From Linum tenue (lineage: Eukaryota; Streptophyta; Magnoliopsida; Malpighiales; Linaceae), in the NCBI GenBank assembly GCA_946122785.1, contig CAMGYJ010000010.1:45839134-45903133 (forward strand): a stretch of 64,000 bases of DNA, given 5' to 3'. The notes beneath the pieces were generated by a model that was not told the DNA's origin, did no database searches, and saw only the letters and a list, made by a program, of their open reading frames with translations. Shown here in pieces: positions 22,288 through 33,071 of this stretch (position 1 is the stretch's first letter; each line of letters opens with the position of its first letter). The position numbers were made by a program, and so were the translations under genes.

Positions 22288-24776
22288 CAGTAATTATACG
22301 TGTCATAATTGGACAATCCATTAGTACGATATTGTCCGCTTTGGGCCAAACCCCCACGGTTTTACTTTTTGGGTGTCCTTCCCAAAACCTTCTCTTGTAT
22401 TTTCGATGTGGTAATTGGATTGTCTCATAACAATACGCTTTAAGACCCACCTGGCAATTAGTAGTTGTATGCGAGGGTATTTGGTAGCTAGTCTTGCTGT
22501 GGCTCTTGTTAGTAAATGATATCATTTCCATAACTGAATATCTCCCTGAAACTCGTGTTATTAAAAGTATTAACGGGTTTCTGACATGATATCGGAGTCA
22601 TGAATTATTGAGAAATATTGTGTCCGGATCCTGATAATAACCTCAAGCACATGGTATTCAAACTTGTGCGATCTTCAAACCCTTATGAGTTAAAAAAAGA
22701 CTTCAATTTCTCACTGCCATAGCAAAAAATTATCAAACGTCGTCTCCAAAGTTTCTTTTTTCCTCTCTCATAGTGAATAATACTAGCTAGTTTGTACTCT
22801 AATAACGATGGAATAATAATGATTCCTTGGTTAGTTTCATAATATACCCTTTAGTCAATTTAGTCTTTGGGCTACACTCCCAACAAAACATGCATTTGTC
22901 AACTTTGGCATATTTGTGCTAGTTAGGTAGCTACGTACTTTCTTTAATTTCCTTCTCCACGTTACGGGTGCATGCAACTGACCACTGCTGCCCTAAAAAG
23001 ACTTTGACTAAGTTACGGTGGACCAACGACAGACAATTATTAATCAGAAACCAGACATTATTAACATTCATAAACCAGAGTTAGTGAGGCTAATTATGAT
23101 TAGCTTCCTTCGTTGACAAGAAACAAATATCAAAGTATCAAACCCTCGAGCAGCCTCCCTAGCTTACTACAAGACGGCGAAAAATTGTAAATTTTTTTTC
23201 CAGTTGTCGTCAAAAGCCCGATAAACAAAGAAATATTCCTTCTGATTTAGAAGCCAAATTTGATATTCTCGGTTCATATTGGTACTAGCACAAGCATCCA
23301 ATTATATACACTTCTCATCTGTTTTAAATATTCGTTAGGAAGATCACTTTTTGGTAAAATATTGACTATGGGGTTGGTAGTCCAAACGGGTGCATGCGTT
23401 CTTTAATTTGGTACTTTTGACGCTTCCTAAACCGAGTTTTTCTTCGTTTGATTTTTTAGACATAGTTTTTTTTTTATGGATAGCAGATGACAATTCGAAC
23501 TTATTGTTGTGTTATCAAATAGTTAGAAACCCTAATTAAATTGAATAGGGAAAAAGTGATTCCATGTTCTTCGCCTAGATCTACGTACCTTGATTTTCTT
23601 CTTAATATTCTGATCAATAAATAAAATATTCAGTTCGTGGGATTTGGGTAAGGGAATTAGGAGCCGGCTCACGCACTTAAACTTAAAGTTATGATCAAAG
23701 CATCTCGACCTACCGTCTTTTTTTTTTTTTAATGCAAAGGTAATTGTTGGTCTCACTATATAAAGTTATGCGTGGGAATGTTATCCTCCACGTTAATAAT
23801 AGGTCAATTTTTTACGAGGAATTTTACAATGCTTTAAAGTACTGATGTTTTCGTTTTTTGTTTTATGGAATCACGACCTAAAACCTTGCTCCATTTGCGA
23901 TGCTGCTCCTCTGCACCAACAACGTCCTCCTGAGTCGGGTTCCTAATTTCGGTCGCCAACAATTTCGACCTTTGATGCAATGAAACAACAATTTGCATGT
24001 AAAAATCATGAAATTTATAGAACTGGAACCAGTCTGACTTCCATGCACTTTCTCGTTATAGTTTCAAGAGTTTTCATGCTCGCATTTGTCTAGTTTGTGG
24101 TCTGAATTGTGATGTTTTTTGGTGTATATTGTTTTGAGTTTCTTGTGTGATGATGTTACATATTTTTGGTCAACTTCCCTACATATCTTGTGCAATTGAT
24201 CGGCTTCCTGGTATATGCGCGCTATGAGATTTGTGGCTTTCATTGTGTTTCACACTTGTGGTGTACTTTATAGCATTTCTAGTTCGCTACGTGAGTTTTT
24301 TTGGTGGGTTCTTGTCCTTCTGGTCTACTTCATGAGAGTTGTGGTGTGGTTTCACATAATTCCGGTATGTTTCATCAGGTTTCTGATTTGGACCATGAGA
24401 TAAGTATTTAGTATTATATATATTGTTTCATGAATCATGATACTTGTTGTCAGTTTTATGAGCTTTCCAGACTACTTCAGAAAACTTGTGGTTGGCTTTG
24501 AGTTTTCTTGTTCCAACACCGACACCGTTCAGCTCGGAGCTCCAATTGATAGGTGATTTTATCGATATGAAATTATTGAACCACGTTTTTAGTCAGATGT
24601 AGCCAACAAGTGACACGTACGAATAATGATGAAGCCCTAATATAAATTCCGCTCAAGCAGGATGCCAGGACATGCAGTCTGCCGGTGAAAGCTGACGACA
24701 AATTTATAGGAGGACAGTGAAAGGTTCGCCGTCCAGCCAACAGGAAACATCCACGGTTTCTGCAGAATTCCCTAGC
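22288..24776. other. Intergenic, with a TRIM relic and a weak direct repeat region
   Basis: No supported gene. The segment at about 24060-24500 has several loosely repeated motifs (TTGTGGTGT, TTTCAC, CTTGTGG) as in old transposon or satellite-like DNA. The TRIM relic at 22553 is listed separately. TSD-linked LINE sequence begins at 24777. Confidence 0.35.
22553..22690 (+). mobile_element. TRIM relic
   Basis: ACTCGTGTTATTAAAAGTATTAACGGG-like sequence is followed by TTTCTGACATGATATCGGAG, the LTR end and primer-binding site of the TRIM family (TTTATGACATGGTATCAGAG at 19073) with several changes. The downstream part keeps CAAGCACATGGTAT, also found at 19158. The second LTR is not recognisable. 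Confidence 0.5.
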
Positions 24777-24849
24777 AGCAGTAAATTAGTTTTTTTTTGT
24801 TTTTTTGACAAAAGGACATTGCATTTCATTACTAGTGAGAAACACATTG

Positions 24850-27800
24850 TTACAGCAGAGGGGAAACAACATCGAGAATTTGTATCCATTGAGATGGCAG
24901 AGATCTCTTAGCACAAGATCTAGCAGCCCAGTCTGCCTTACAATTGTTCCTACGCCTAATATGCTTGATCCGAACCAGAGGGTTTGCCCCCAATAGCTGC
25001 TTGATGGAGCCAATCCATGCTGCTGCTTTCCAGGGCCATAAGCCTGAGCAGTCTTGAATGGCATTCACCAGGGGGAGACAATCGGAATTGACCAGGCAGG
25101 GAGTGGAGAGGCTAGCCGCCAGTCGCGTGCCCTCCAGAAGCGCCTTGGCTTCAGCTTCAAGCGGGGAAAAACAATGCATGATCTCAGCTCTACCGTCGCA
25201 GACTTGACCGTGGCTGTTCGAGACGACCACTCCATATGCCGCCTCCTGTGACTCGCTGTAGAAAGAGCCGTCACAGTGTACCTCAAAATCATGGGTACTT
25301 GGCGGTGGTGAAGAGAGATTCGGTATATGGGTTAGCTGAGGAGCAGGGTGTATAGGAGTCCGTTTCTTGGGGCAGGAGGTCCAATGGAGGTGAGCCACAT
25401 CAGCCTTTGCACAAGTGGAAGGGGGCCAAGGCCTTGTATTCTTGAACACTCGTTCGTTTCTTGCCTTCCAAATCTGCCAAAGGAGGAAGATGATTCTTTG
25501 AATCAAGAAAACAGAGTACCTGGGTGAAAGGGCAAATAACCATTCCATAATATTTGTGAACGAAGTAGGCAGTGGCAGAGATGGCCATTCCTTTTGCCAT
25601 CCTTCTGACGCATGAGGGCAGGTGAACAGTATGTGATGAATGGTCTCCGATGGGTCCTCACAAATCGGACAAGATCTGGAGGTGGAGCAACTTCGACGGA
25701 AGAGGTTTTCCCTTGATGCCAGAGCCCCTTTCGCAACTCTCCAGACAAAAAACTTCAGTTTTGGAGGGATTGATAAGTTCCACAGCCACTTCCACATACC
25801 TTTTTCCGACTCCGAGACCTCTTGTCTATATCCTTGAGCAGATCTGCTACGATTATGGAAGAGATAAAAGGCCGATTTCACACTGAAAATGCCCTGTTCA
25901 GTAAACCGCCAAGCCCAGAAGTCATCCAGCGTCTCTGGTCCGATTGGAACAGCAGCAACCTGTTTTAAGTCCTGAGGGCTAAGGAAATTGGCAAGCACAT
26001 CGAATTTCCATTCTCGAGAGACATCATCAATCCAATTATCCGCTGTAGTCTGGTCTGGCCATTCGAAATCAAGGAGACGGCCTGCTCTGTCTCTTCTCCA
26101 GGGATCCTGGAAAATCTTTGTATTTTTGCCATTTCCAATCACACGGATAATCCCTTGTCCCATCCAGACCTTTGCTTCACACAGGCTAGACCATATCCAT
26201 GAGGCTTTGCTTCCTTTCTTAGCATTCAGGAAGTCTGTTTTTGGGAAGTAAATGCTCTTAAGGACCCGAACCCATAAAGCTTCCTTGTTAGTCAAAATCC
26301 TCCAGGCTTGTTTTGCCAACAGAGCCAAGTTGAAGATGTGAAAGGGTCTAAAACCCAAACCCCCTTCCTCTTTGGGGGCATAAAGAACATGTCCAGCCTT
26401 CCAATGGATAGTCTTCTTGCTCATCGACCCTCCCCAGAAGAATCTCTTCAACATTGAGTCCATCTTCCCTGTTGTTGCTTTAGGGAGAAGGAAGAGGCAC
26501 ATAACATAAGAGGGAATAGTTTGAAGCACAGCTTTAAGCAGAACCTCTTTACCACCTGGGGAGAGGAGCAGGCTTTTCCATGCCTCCCCTTTCTTTTCCA
26601 TTCGTTGAATAAGAAAGTTGAAGGTTTCTTTCTTTGATCTTCCCCATTGAGTAGGAATTCCGAGATAGGTAGAGTGGCAAGTGTTTGAATTGAAACCCGA
26701 TCTTTGGATAATGGTCCCCTGCTCGTCTGTGGGAACATTGGAGCTGAAGAAGATCGAAGATTTTTCCTTATTGACTTCCTGTCCCGTCACAGCCCCATAA
26801 TTGTTGATAATATCCAGGATATTCCCTGCCTCCTCCGGGGAAGCTTCACCAAAAATCACCGTGTCATCTGCAAAAAGGCAATGTGAGAGAGTAGGGCAGT
26901 GTCGGTTCAATTTGATGCCCTTGATGTCCTTTTTGTAGACTGCTTTCTCAATGAGGAAGGAGAGTGCATTTGAGAGGAGGATGAAGAGTAAGGGGGAGAG
27001 GGGGTCACCCTGTCGAATCCCTCGAGAAGGCCTAAACTCATCCGAGGGCTCTCCATTGAACAGTAACTTGAAGCTGACAGTAGAAATACAGGACTGAATC
27101 CATCCACACCACATCTCATTAAAACCATAAGCTCGAAGCAAATTGATCAACAGCTCCCATTCAACCAGATCATAGGCTTTCCTCATGTCCAATTTCAGCA
27201 TCATCTGTTTTTTGCTACCAGTTTTGAGTTTCTTGAGGTAGTTGATCACTTCATGGACAATAATGATATTGTCCTGAATTTGTCTTCCCCCAGTGAAAGC
27301 AGCTTGTAATTCATTCACCAAACCTGGTAACCACGGTTGCAGTCTGTTTGTCATGATCTTTGTAATAACCTTATATCGAAAGTTGCAACAACTGATTGGT
27401 CTGAATTGCCCCATGCTGACTGGAGCATCAACCTTTGGGATGATGGTGATGAAAGTCTCGTTCCAATTATCCGGCAGGTCACCTGTCAGGAAGAAGGAAG
27501 TGACCTCATGGCAAAACTTGTCACTTAAGATATGCCAGTAGTTCCTGAAGAAAAAACCTGGGAAGCCATCTGGTCCCGGGGCCTTGTGAGCTCCCAACTG
27601 AAAAACCGCTTTTCGAATTTCCTCCCTCCCAACTGGTGCACATAACATTCTGTTCGCCTCCTCTGACACAAGACAAGGGAAGCCTTCCAAAATTCTAGGA
27701 TCCAGCAAAACATTCCGGCTGGTGAAAAGATTGCAATAGAACTCCTTTGCGTGGTTACTCAAATCAGCAGCATTCGTGAGCCAAGTATCATCTTCCAACT

Positions 27801-28908
27801 TCAGTTTCAAAATGCGATTTCGGTTCTTTCTCGATATTGTGCTCGCGTGGAAGAAGCCAGAGTTTTGATCTCCCTCCTGAAGCCACGAGACCCTCGATCT
27901 CTGGGCCCAAAAGCTTTCCTCTGATGTCCAGAATTTTTCTAGCTCCAGGAGGAGTTCCCTCTCTTCATTAATCACATCTGTAATACGATAGGCCCCTTGT
28001 AGCACTTGTAATCTTCTTCTTATCTCCATTTCTCTCTTAATCTTAGCCTTTCTTTCATTACTGGACCACACTTTCAGTTCATCCTGGCATTCCGCGAGAA
28101 TATCTTGGACCAGGCCCCCATTTTCACAACTTCTCTGCACAATCTGAGAGCATTCTTCACTCTCACGCCATCTCTTGTCAAATCTGAAAGGGACCAGTGG
28201 CCCATGTCTTCTAGGGTGTAGGTCAATTCGAATAGGACAGTGGTCTGATTCCACGAAATCCTCGTGGAAAACAGTGGCCTCCTCGAATTCTGTTCTCCAT
28301 GCCACTGAGCATAAGGCTCTATCGAGCCTCTCCCTGATGAGATTCTGACCTTGCTGCTTGTTGCTCCAGGTGAAAATTTGCCCCGAGAAACCGAGGTCCA
28401 TTAAAGCATTCCTTGCAATAAAATACTTGAAAGGGTTGACGTTTTCATTCCTAAGGGGACAGCGTCCCTGTTTTTCACAAGGGAAGAGGGCTACATTCAA
28501 ATCACCAACAACAAGCCAACTTTCATCCTGGTCTGCTCTAAGGTTCGTAAGTCGATCCCATAAAGCATTCCTCTCCACCGCCGTGGTAGGAGCATGGATG
28601 AAAGTGCAAAAAAACTTCACTCCGTTCCTACTGATGCTAGTGTCCATAAAGGACTTACAAGAATCCAACACAACAACATCAACGTCCTCCTTCCACCAAA
28701 GCGCTAAACCACTCCCTTCTGTTCCAGGGCTAACATAATCCGAGTGAGAAAATTTCATTTGTCTTTTTTTCTCCTCCAAAAAGGAGTCATCCTTCCTAGT
28801 TTCCATTAAAAACAGCACAGACGGGCCGAATTGGCGACAGAGCCTGCCGCAGTAGCTCCTTGTAAGGGGCTGGCCGAACCCCCTACAATTCCAACTCAGG
28901 ATCCTCAT
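24850..28908 (-). CDS. LINE ORF2: endonuclease-reverse transcriptase-RNase H (1352 aa)
   Basis: It nicks target DNA and copies the element RNA there. The N-terminal APE-type endonuclease has SWNCRG (5-10), ETR (36-38), GDLN (135-138) and SDHCPI (221-226); GDLN replaces the commoner GDFN. The reverse transcriptase has HKAPGPDG (441-448), LKLDMRKAYD (571-580), a RQGDPLSPLLF block (632-642) and the catalytic FADD (679-682). A zf-RVT region follows around 1060-1130 (IPPKLKFFVWR, CPICEDPSETIHHILFTC). The C-terminal RNase H has CDGS (1212-1215), E1251, D1276 and D1326. The frame is uninterrupted and of normal length. Its ATG overlaps the ORF1 stop as ATGA, so translation probably depends on re-initiation after ORF1. 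Confidence 0.95.
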   Translation of the reverse strand: MRILSWNCRGFGQPLTRSYCGRLCRQFGPSVLFLMETRKDDSFLEEKKRQMKFSHSDYVSPGTEGSGLALWWKEDVDVVVLDSCKSFMDTSISRNGVKFFCTFIHAPTTAVERNALWDRLTNLRADQDESWLVVGDLNVALFPCEKQGRCPLRNENVNPFKYFIARNALMDLGFSGQIFTWSNKQQGQNLIRERLDRALCSVAWRTEFEEATVFHEDFVESDHCPIRIDLHPRRHGPLVPFRFDKRWRESEECSQIVQRSCENGGLVQDILAECQDELKVWSSNERKAKIKREMEIRRRLQVLQGAYRITDVINEERELLLELEKFWTSEESFWAQRSRVSWLQEGDQNSGFFHASTISRKNRNRILKLKLEDDTWLTNAADLSNHAKEFYCNLFTSRNVLLDPRILEGFPCLVSEEANRMLCAPVGREEIRKAVFQLGAHKAPGPDGFPGFFFRNYWHILSDKFCHEVTSFFLTGDLPDNWNETFITIIPKVDAPVSMGQFRPISCCNFRYKVITKIMTNRLQPWLPGLVNELQAAFTGGRQIQDNIIIVHEVINYLKKLKTGSKKQMMLKLDMRKAYDLVEWELLINLLRAYGFNEMWCGWIQSCISTVSFKLLFNGEPSDEFRPSRGIRQGDPLSPLLFILLSNALSFLIEKAVYKKDIKGIKLNRHCPTLSHCLFADDTVIFGEASPEEAGNILDIINNYGAVTGQEVNKEKSSIFFSSNVPTDEQGTIIQRSGFNSNTCHSTYLGIPTQWGRSKKETFNFLIQRMEKKGEAWKSLLLSPGGKEVLLKAVLQTIPSYVMCLFLLPKATTGKMDSMLKRFFWGGSMSKKTIHWKAGHVLYAPKEEGGLGFRPFHIFNLALLAKQAWRILTNKEALWVRVLKSIYFPKTDFLNAKKGSKASWIWSSLCEAKVWMGQGIIRVIGNGKNTKIFQDPWRRDRAGRLLDFEWPDQTTADNWIDDVSREWKFDVLANFLSPQDLKQVAAVPIGPETLDDFWAWRFTEQGIFSVKSAFYLFHNRSRSAQGYRQEVSESEKGMWKWLWNLSIPPKLKFFVWRVAKGALASRENLFRRSCSTSRSCPICEDPSETIHHILFTCPHASEGWQKEWPSLPLPTSFTNIMEWLFALSPRYSVFLIQRIIFLLWQIWKARNERVFKNTRPWPPSTCAKADVAHLHWTSCPKKRTPIHPAPQLTHIPNLSSPPPSTHDFEVHCDGSFYSESQEAAYGVVVSNSHGQVCDGRAEIMHCFSPLEAEAKALLEGTRLAASLSTPCLVNSDCLPLVNAIQDCSGLWPWKAAAWIGSIKQLLGANPLVRIKHIRRRNNCKADWAARSCAKRSLPSQWIQILDVVSPLL

Positions 28909-30857
28909 TCTTGATGAGGCGGCCTATGGCTTGCCGCCGCTGCCGTTGGGGTTACTGATTCCCCTTCGCCCGATTGGCACCCTTCCGCCGTGATATCAGC
29001 GAGACTTTTCTTTCTGATGCCATGCTTCCTTCTCTGGTAAATGCGCCGATTTTCCCCTGGTACAAAAGACAGAGATTCAAAAGACAAGTTAGTGGGAATG
29101 GGCTGTTGCTCAGTTGGGATGGTGTGGATGATACGGTCTTCGGGCTTCCGTTTCTTCTCGGGCCTGGTTGCAACTTCCTCACTAGATGGGATAATGGCTG
29201 CTGGGACTGGGCTTTGGATTTGGGCCTGATTGTTGGTGACCTGACTCATTTGGTCCACTGTTGATGGGCTAGGCGAGGCCTCAGCAGGAAAGAAAGCCGG
29301 GCTTGCCAAAGAGAGTGACTGGCCCATCTCAAAGAGGCCCGCCATCTTGTCCTGCTCCCTGTCTCTTCCCCCAAGATCCAGACTCCTCTGCATTGCTCTG
29401 GTCGTAGCCTCCATGTCCAGTTCCAGAACAGCAGCTTGCAGGGTGTTTGTCTGGTTGACTCCCTCTCCTCTATACACCCAGTCATTTGGTCTTCCAGTGT
29501 TTGGCAGGATGGTGTAGCCCGGTGGGTAAGGGAAAGGGCCCTGTATGGGTAGGCCTGTGAGAGTGACTTGAGAAGATTCCCCTCGGGAACCGCGAATCTG
29601 CTGTCTGTTAGTGCTCTGACTTGTCAGCATCTTTTTCCTTGCCATTTTCTCCCTGAAAGATGCCGGCGGGGTGTTGGCTGGAGAGTCATGCCCGGCTCGC
29701 AGCGCGTCATTGTACACCTCCGATGGGTCGGTACTGAGTCCTCTCCTACGGTTGTCCTCCCTTGCCATGCAGTTATGGATGAGATGGCCGAGCCTCCCGC
29801 AAAAATAACACAGATCCATTATTCTCTCATATTTGAAACTAACCCATACTGCACTGTCTCCCACTGGATATTCAAACCCGATCGGGATGGGTTCATCAAT
29901 GCTCACCTCCACCTTCGCTCTGACGAACTTAAGCCACCCTCTGAAATCGAAGTTCGATCGATCAATACAGTGGAACTGGGGGAAAATGAAAGCTGCGACT
30001 GCCTGGACTGCTTCCTCGTCCTTCAAGGACTGTGGAAGATCATGCATTTGAACCCAAGTTGTGACTGTGGTGATGTCAGCTGCCTCGGCCTTTTCCTCTC
30101 CGTCCCACTTCTTTAGGGCAACCAAAGTGTTGCTTAGGTTCCAGGGCCTTGCTTCATACACCGCGTCCCTCTGCTCTGCTGACTGAAAGGAGTAGACGAA
30201 CAGGTTTTCATCTTCCTTGGTGACTTGAACCTCCCCATAAGCCCTCCATTTATTTGTGGCAGCATTTCTGGCTTTTGGTAGGCTGATACTAGCATCGGTT
30301 ACCCATTTCCCCAGTAACATTGACATACCACTCCCTCTCGCACCCACAATGGTAGGCCTCACATTTAGGATCAGATGGCTTTTCTCTCCTCTCAGATTTT
30401 GTGATAGATTTTCCATCTTTTCTCTGTTGCTGGGGTTGGTACTACTACCAGGAAGAGGTGGATAAGGGTTTTTTGCTATTTCAGGTTGTCTGAGTACTGC
30501 TTCTGTTTTTGGGGTGTAAGGTGAGGAGATCGGCTTCCCTGGTGTGCTCCTTAAATAGCCAAAAAGGGTACCTGGGTTGAACTGGAGTGTTGCCTGAGAG
30601 AAAATTAATGCTCCCTGCATTGGTTGCTTGTTTACCTGTCTCTCTCTGTCTGTCTTCTCCACCCTTCCTCCCTGTATCCTCCATTTATGGTTGTAGCTAG
30701 CCGCCGGGCTATTACCCCCCCCCCCAGCAAGTCTTCGAAGCTTCCACTCCTTGTATGTGTATCGAGATAAGTGACTTAGCCCAGCGCAGTAAATAACCAC
30801 TCTCTGTTCTTTTGCTTGCTCCAGTGCTAAGACTGCTCCGGCTTCATTTCCAATCAT
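28905..30857 (-). CDS. LINE ORF1: gag-like nucleic-acid-binding protein
   Basis: It is expected to coat the LINE RNA. Residues about 160-330 match the DUF4283 region of plant LINE/gag proteins (LILNVRPTIVGARG, KWRAYGEVQV, RPWNLSNTLVALKKWDG, TWVQMHDLPQSL). A zf-CCHC_4 knuckle, C-YFC-GRLGH-LIHN-C, follows at about 350-363. The C-terminus is Pro/Ser/Gln-rich and basic (KKRKPED). I give the first in-frame ATG (30857, 650 aa). The frame is open without an ATG back to 31094, where a TAA (31097-31095) cuts it from a further in-frame stretch beginning with ATG at 31373. The stop codon overlaps the ORF2 start by four bases. Confidence 0.85.
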   Translation of the reverse strand: MIGNEAGAVLALEQAKEQRVVIYCAGLSHLSRYTYKEWKLRRLAGGGGNSPAASYNHKWRIQGGRVEKTDRERQVNKQPMQGALIFSQATLQFNPGTLFGYLRSTPGKPISSPYTPKTEAVLRQPEIAKNPYPPLPGSSTNPSNREKMENLSQNLRGEKSHLILNVRPTIVGARGSGMSMLLGKWVTDASISLPKARNAATNKWRAYGEVQVTKEDENLFVYSFQSAEQRDAVYEARPWNLSNTLVALKKWDGEEKAEAADITTVTTWVQMHDLPQSLKDEEAVQAVAAFIFPQFHCIDRSNFDFRGWLKFVRAKVEVSIDEPIPIGFEYPVGDSAVWVSFKYERIMDLCYFCGRLGHLIHNCMAREDNRRRGLSTDPSEVYNDALRAGHDSPANTPPASFREKMARKKMLTSQSTNRQQIRGSRGESSQVTLTGLPIQGPFPYPPGYTILPNTGRPNDWVYRGEGVNQTNTLQAAVLELDMEATTRAMQRSLDLGGRDREQDKMAGLFEMGQSLSLASPAFFPAEASPSPSTVDQMSQVTNNQAQIQSPVPAAIIPSSEEVATRPEKKRKPEDRIIHTIPTEQQPIPTNLSFESLSFVPGENRRIYQRRKHGIRKKSLADITAEGCQSGEGESVTPTAAAASHRPPHQE

Positions 30858-30998
30858 TACTGGCGAGTATTCTCTCGTTCCCCCTGTCTCAGGTGCTCTG
30901 CTACCATAAATTCTTTTTGTTGTCCTCCTCCCTATAGCCGAGGTCTGTGGGTAGCCATAAATATTTGCTTCTGCTTTTTGCCTTCCCTTGATACCCAA

Positions 30999-31433
30999 AT
31001 CTACTCTGCCATTTACATCTTTACTCCTCTGACCTTTGATTGACCCCCGTTCAGGCGGTTTTGGTGGCGGGTTGGTTGATCCGCTGATCTGCCCTTATGT
31101 GCAAATCTTCCTTCCATTGGTTCGTGATGGTGACTGAGATAGTCCCTCTTCACTGCTCTGTTTCTTCCGCATCCCTCCTCTGGGAAGGTCTGACTTTTCC
31201 TTAATTGACCCATTAGGGGAAAGTGGTTGACAAGAGAAATTGAATGCTCCATAGATGGCAGCTGTAGAGGCTCTGGTTTGATGAGCTTGAAAGATTTGAT
31301 CTGAAGGACGATGTGTAGATCCAGAAATCCGATGGGGAGAAAGAGAAGAGAGAGAAGAGAGAGGGAAAGTCATGGCTTAATAGTAAAAAAACTTTGCCTA
31401 GCTAAATTAGACTTTCTGAAGCAGAGTTTTGGT
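30999..31433 (-). other. LINE 5' leader, including an in-frame upstream coding stretch
   Basis: The element's 5' end is at about 31433. ATG at 31373 opens 92 codons (MTFPLSSLSSLSPHR and onward, Ser/Arg-rich) that stop at TAA 31097-31095, in the same frame as ORF1. Either this is the true ORF1 N-terminus broken by one nonsense change, or an upstream reading frame. A CTCTCTTC-rich tract precedes the ATG. Confidence 0.6.
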
Positions 31434-31449
31434 AGCAGTAAATTAGTTT

Positions 31450-32457
31450 GTTGTTGGTTTTTTTTTATAGAATCTGTTGTGTTTTTTGTAGAAGTAGTTG
31501 TAGGGACAATAGGCACGAGCTCTGTCTCTGTTCAATGCGACACCACACGTGTGCTTATTTGGTAAAGGCTACCTCTCCATACATACTCTTGAGTTACAAT
31601 ACAAAAGTCCATATATATATATAGTTACAAAACCTTCAAAATTCATGTCTTACTATTTCTAATATAAATTACATATATAGTGCTATGATTTGATTATTTC
31701 GAATAACTCGAGATGTCGAGAGAGTTTCGGTAATAAATTTAATACCACATATTAACACGTCCCCTCAATCTCAAGCCGCTTATATATATAGGTTTTGAAG
31801 TTTAGAATCCGGAAATGGAGTCGCTGGAATACAAAACAGAAAACTTCTCAATAAAAAAAGGCTCCGATATCATGTCAAAAACCAGTCGATCTCAACAGTT
31901 TGAGTTGCTACCTGAGAGGTCCAATATATCGATATCAAGCCCTTCTTGACAAACACCCCCATCAACTGTTCATCTCTACTGAATTAGCAAATCTTTTATG
32001 TTAGCCAACCGATAAATTTCTGATATCCCTAACATATTAGATCCGGGAAAACATTAAGATACATGGAACACTATCAACGATGGAGAAGTAAATACATAGA
32101 ATGGGTGGTGTCAATGAATGTAACGTGTACACAACGTAAGACACATTGATATTAAAAAGGGAGCTTGTCGTCGTTCTACAGAGATGGATCTAGCAAAACC
32201 CTACCTACCTGATCCGCCATTCTTCCCACAATAATTTGTTGCCCTACTGCTCTTCTTTTTTCCCCATGGCATAGCCTGCTCAATTTTTAACATCTAAATC
32301 CCATGCAAATTTCGACGTGGTTAGTGTTCATTTGTCGTCGATTCATGTCTCGTGCTATATATGTGTCTCTTTGTAAGTTTGTGTTTGGGGAAGGAAGTCG
32401 ATTCTTCTTTTGGAGCACATGGGGATCGGGTTTGGAGGGGAGCATCGATCCAAATAA
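31450..32457. other. Intergenic, with a TRIM relic
   Basis: AT-rich and gene-free apart from the TRIM relic at 31690-31930. Confidence 0.4.
31690..31930 (-). mobile_element. Diverged TRIM element
   Basis: Minus-strand copy of the TRIM family. The left end has CGAATAACTCGAGATGTCGAG, then ACACGTCCCCTCAATCTC (complement of a polypurine tract). The right end has GGCTCCGATATCA (complement of the tRNA primer site), directly followed by TGTCAAAAACCAGTCGATCT and CAACAGTTTGAGTTG. The interior is short and non-coding. No target duplication was identified. Confidence 0.6.
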
Positions 32458-32465
32458 TGCATTGG

Positions 32466-33063
32466 TAGGGCTGTAAACGAGCCGAGTCGAGTCGAGTTTT
32501 TGCATAGCTTGAGCTCGGCTCGTTTATTAATTTTTTAGCTCGAATTCGGCTCGAACTCGAATTTTGATAATCCAGCTCGAGCTCGGCTTGAATAAAAATC
32601 ATCTAGCTCGAGCTCGACTCGGTAGAGCTTGATAAATGCTCATTAACATAGCTTGTCAAGCTGAGTACAAGCTCGGCTCAAGATGAGCTCGATTTAAAAT
32701 CATTCTTGATGGAAAAATGTGTAAACATAAGAATTTAAATGATAGAAAGAACACTAGAAACTATAAATAACATCTAAATTTCATACACATTTGTATTAAC
32801 AAGACAATGTTCATGTTTAAAAGAGTAATCCATCCTTTCACAAGCTCTAAACAAGGCAGCTCGCGAGCTTAGCTCAACAAGCCACTGAATCAAGCTAGCT
32901 CGCGAGCTTATCAAGCTGAGCATGGTCTAGCTCAAGCTTGGCTTGTTAACTAACGAGTTGGCTCGCGAGCCAGCTTGATAAATAACGAGTCGAGTGTCGA
33001 ACGACTTTTTTTCGATTCGACCGCCGAGTTGCTCGCGAGCGGCTTGGCTCATTTGCAGCCCTA
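32466..33063. mobile_element. hAT-type non-autonomous element (598 bp)
   Basis: The left end TAGGGCTGTAAACGAGCCGAG and the right end, read inward, TAGGGCTGCAAATGAGCCAAG, with a perfect 8-bp duplication TGCATTGG (32458-32465 and 33064-33071). Both sides carry many GAGCTCG/GCTCGCGAGC motifs around an AT-rich centre. There is no transposase. It is the same family as 44921-45585. Confidence 0.92.
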
Positions 33064-33071
33064 TGCATTGG

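Larger units (their letters stand above)
24777..31449 (-). mobile_element. Near-complete L1-like LINE with target-site duplication
   Basis: The element proper spans about 24791-31433 (6.6 kb) on the minus strand. AGCAGTAAATTAGT is repeated at 24777-24790 and 31434-31447, extendable by two T's: a target-site duplication of 14-16 bases. The 3' end is a poly(A) tract (T-run at 24791 on +) after only about 60 bases of 3' UTR. The layout is 5' leader, ORF1 (gag-like, CCHC knuckle), ORF2 (endonuclease, reverse transcriptase, zinc-knuckle, RNase H). A long duplication, an open ORF2 and an apparently full 5' end point to a fairly recent insertion. The ORF1 frame contains an in-frame stop upstream. 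Confidence 0.92.

Noticed and set aside
29568..30116. 182-codon plus-strand frame inside the LINE
   Set aside because: It is the antisense of ORF1, which has clear DUF4283 and CCHC features.
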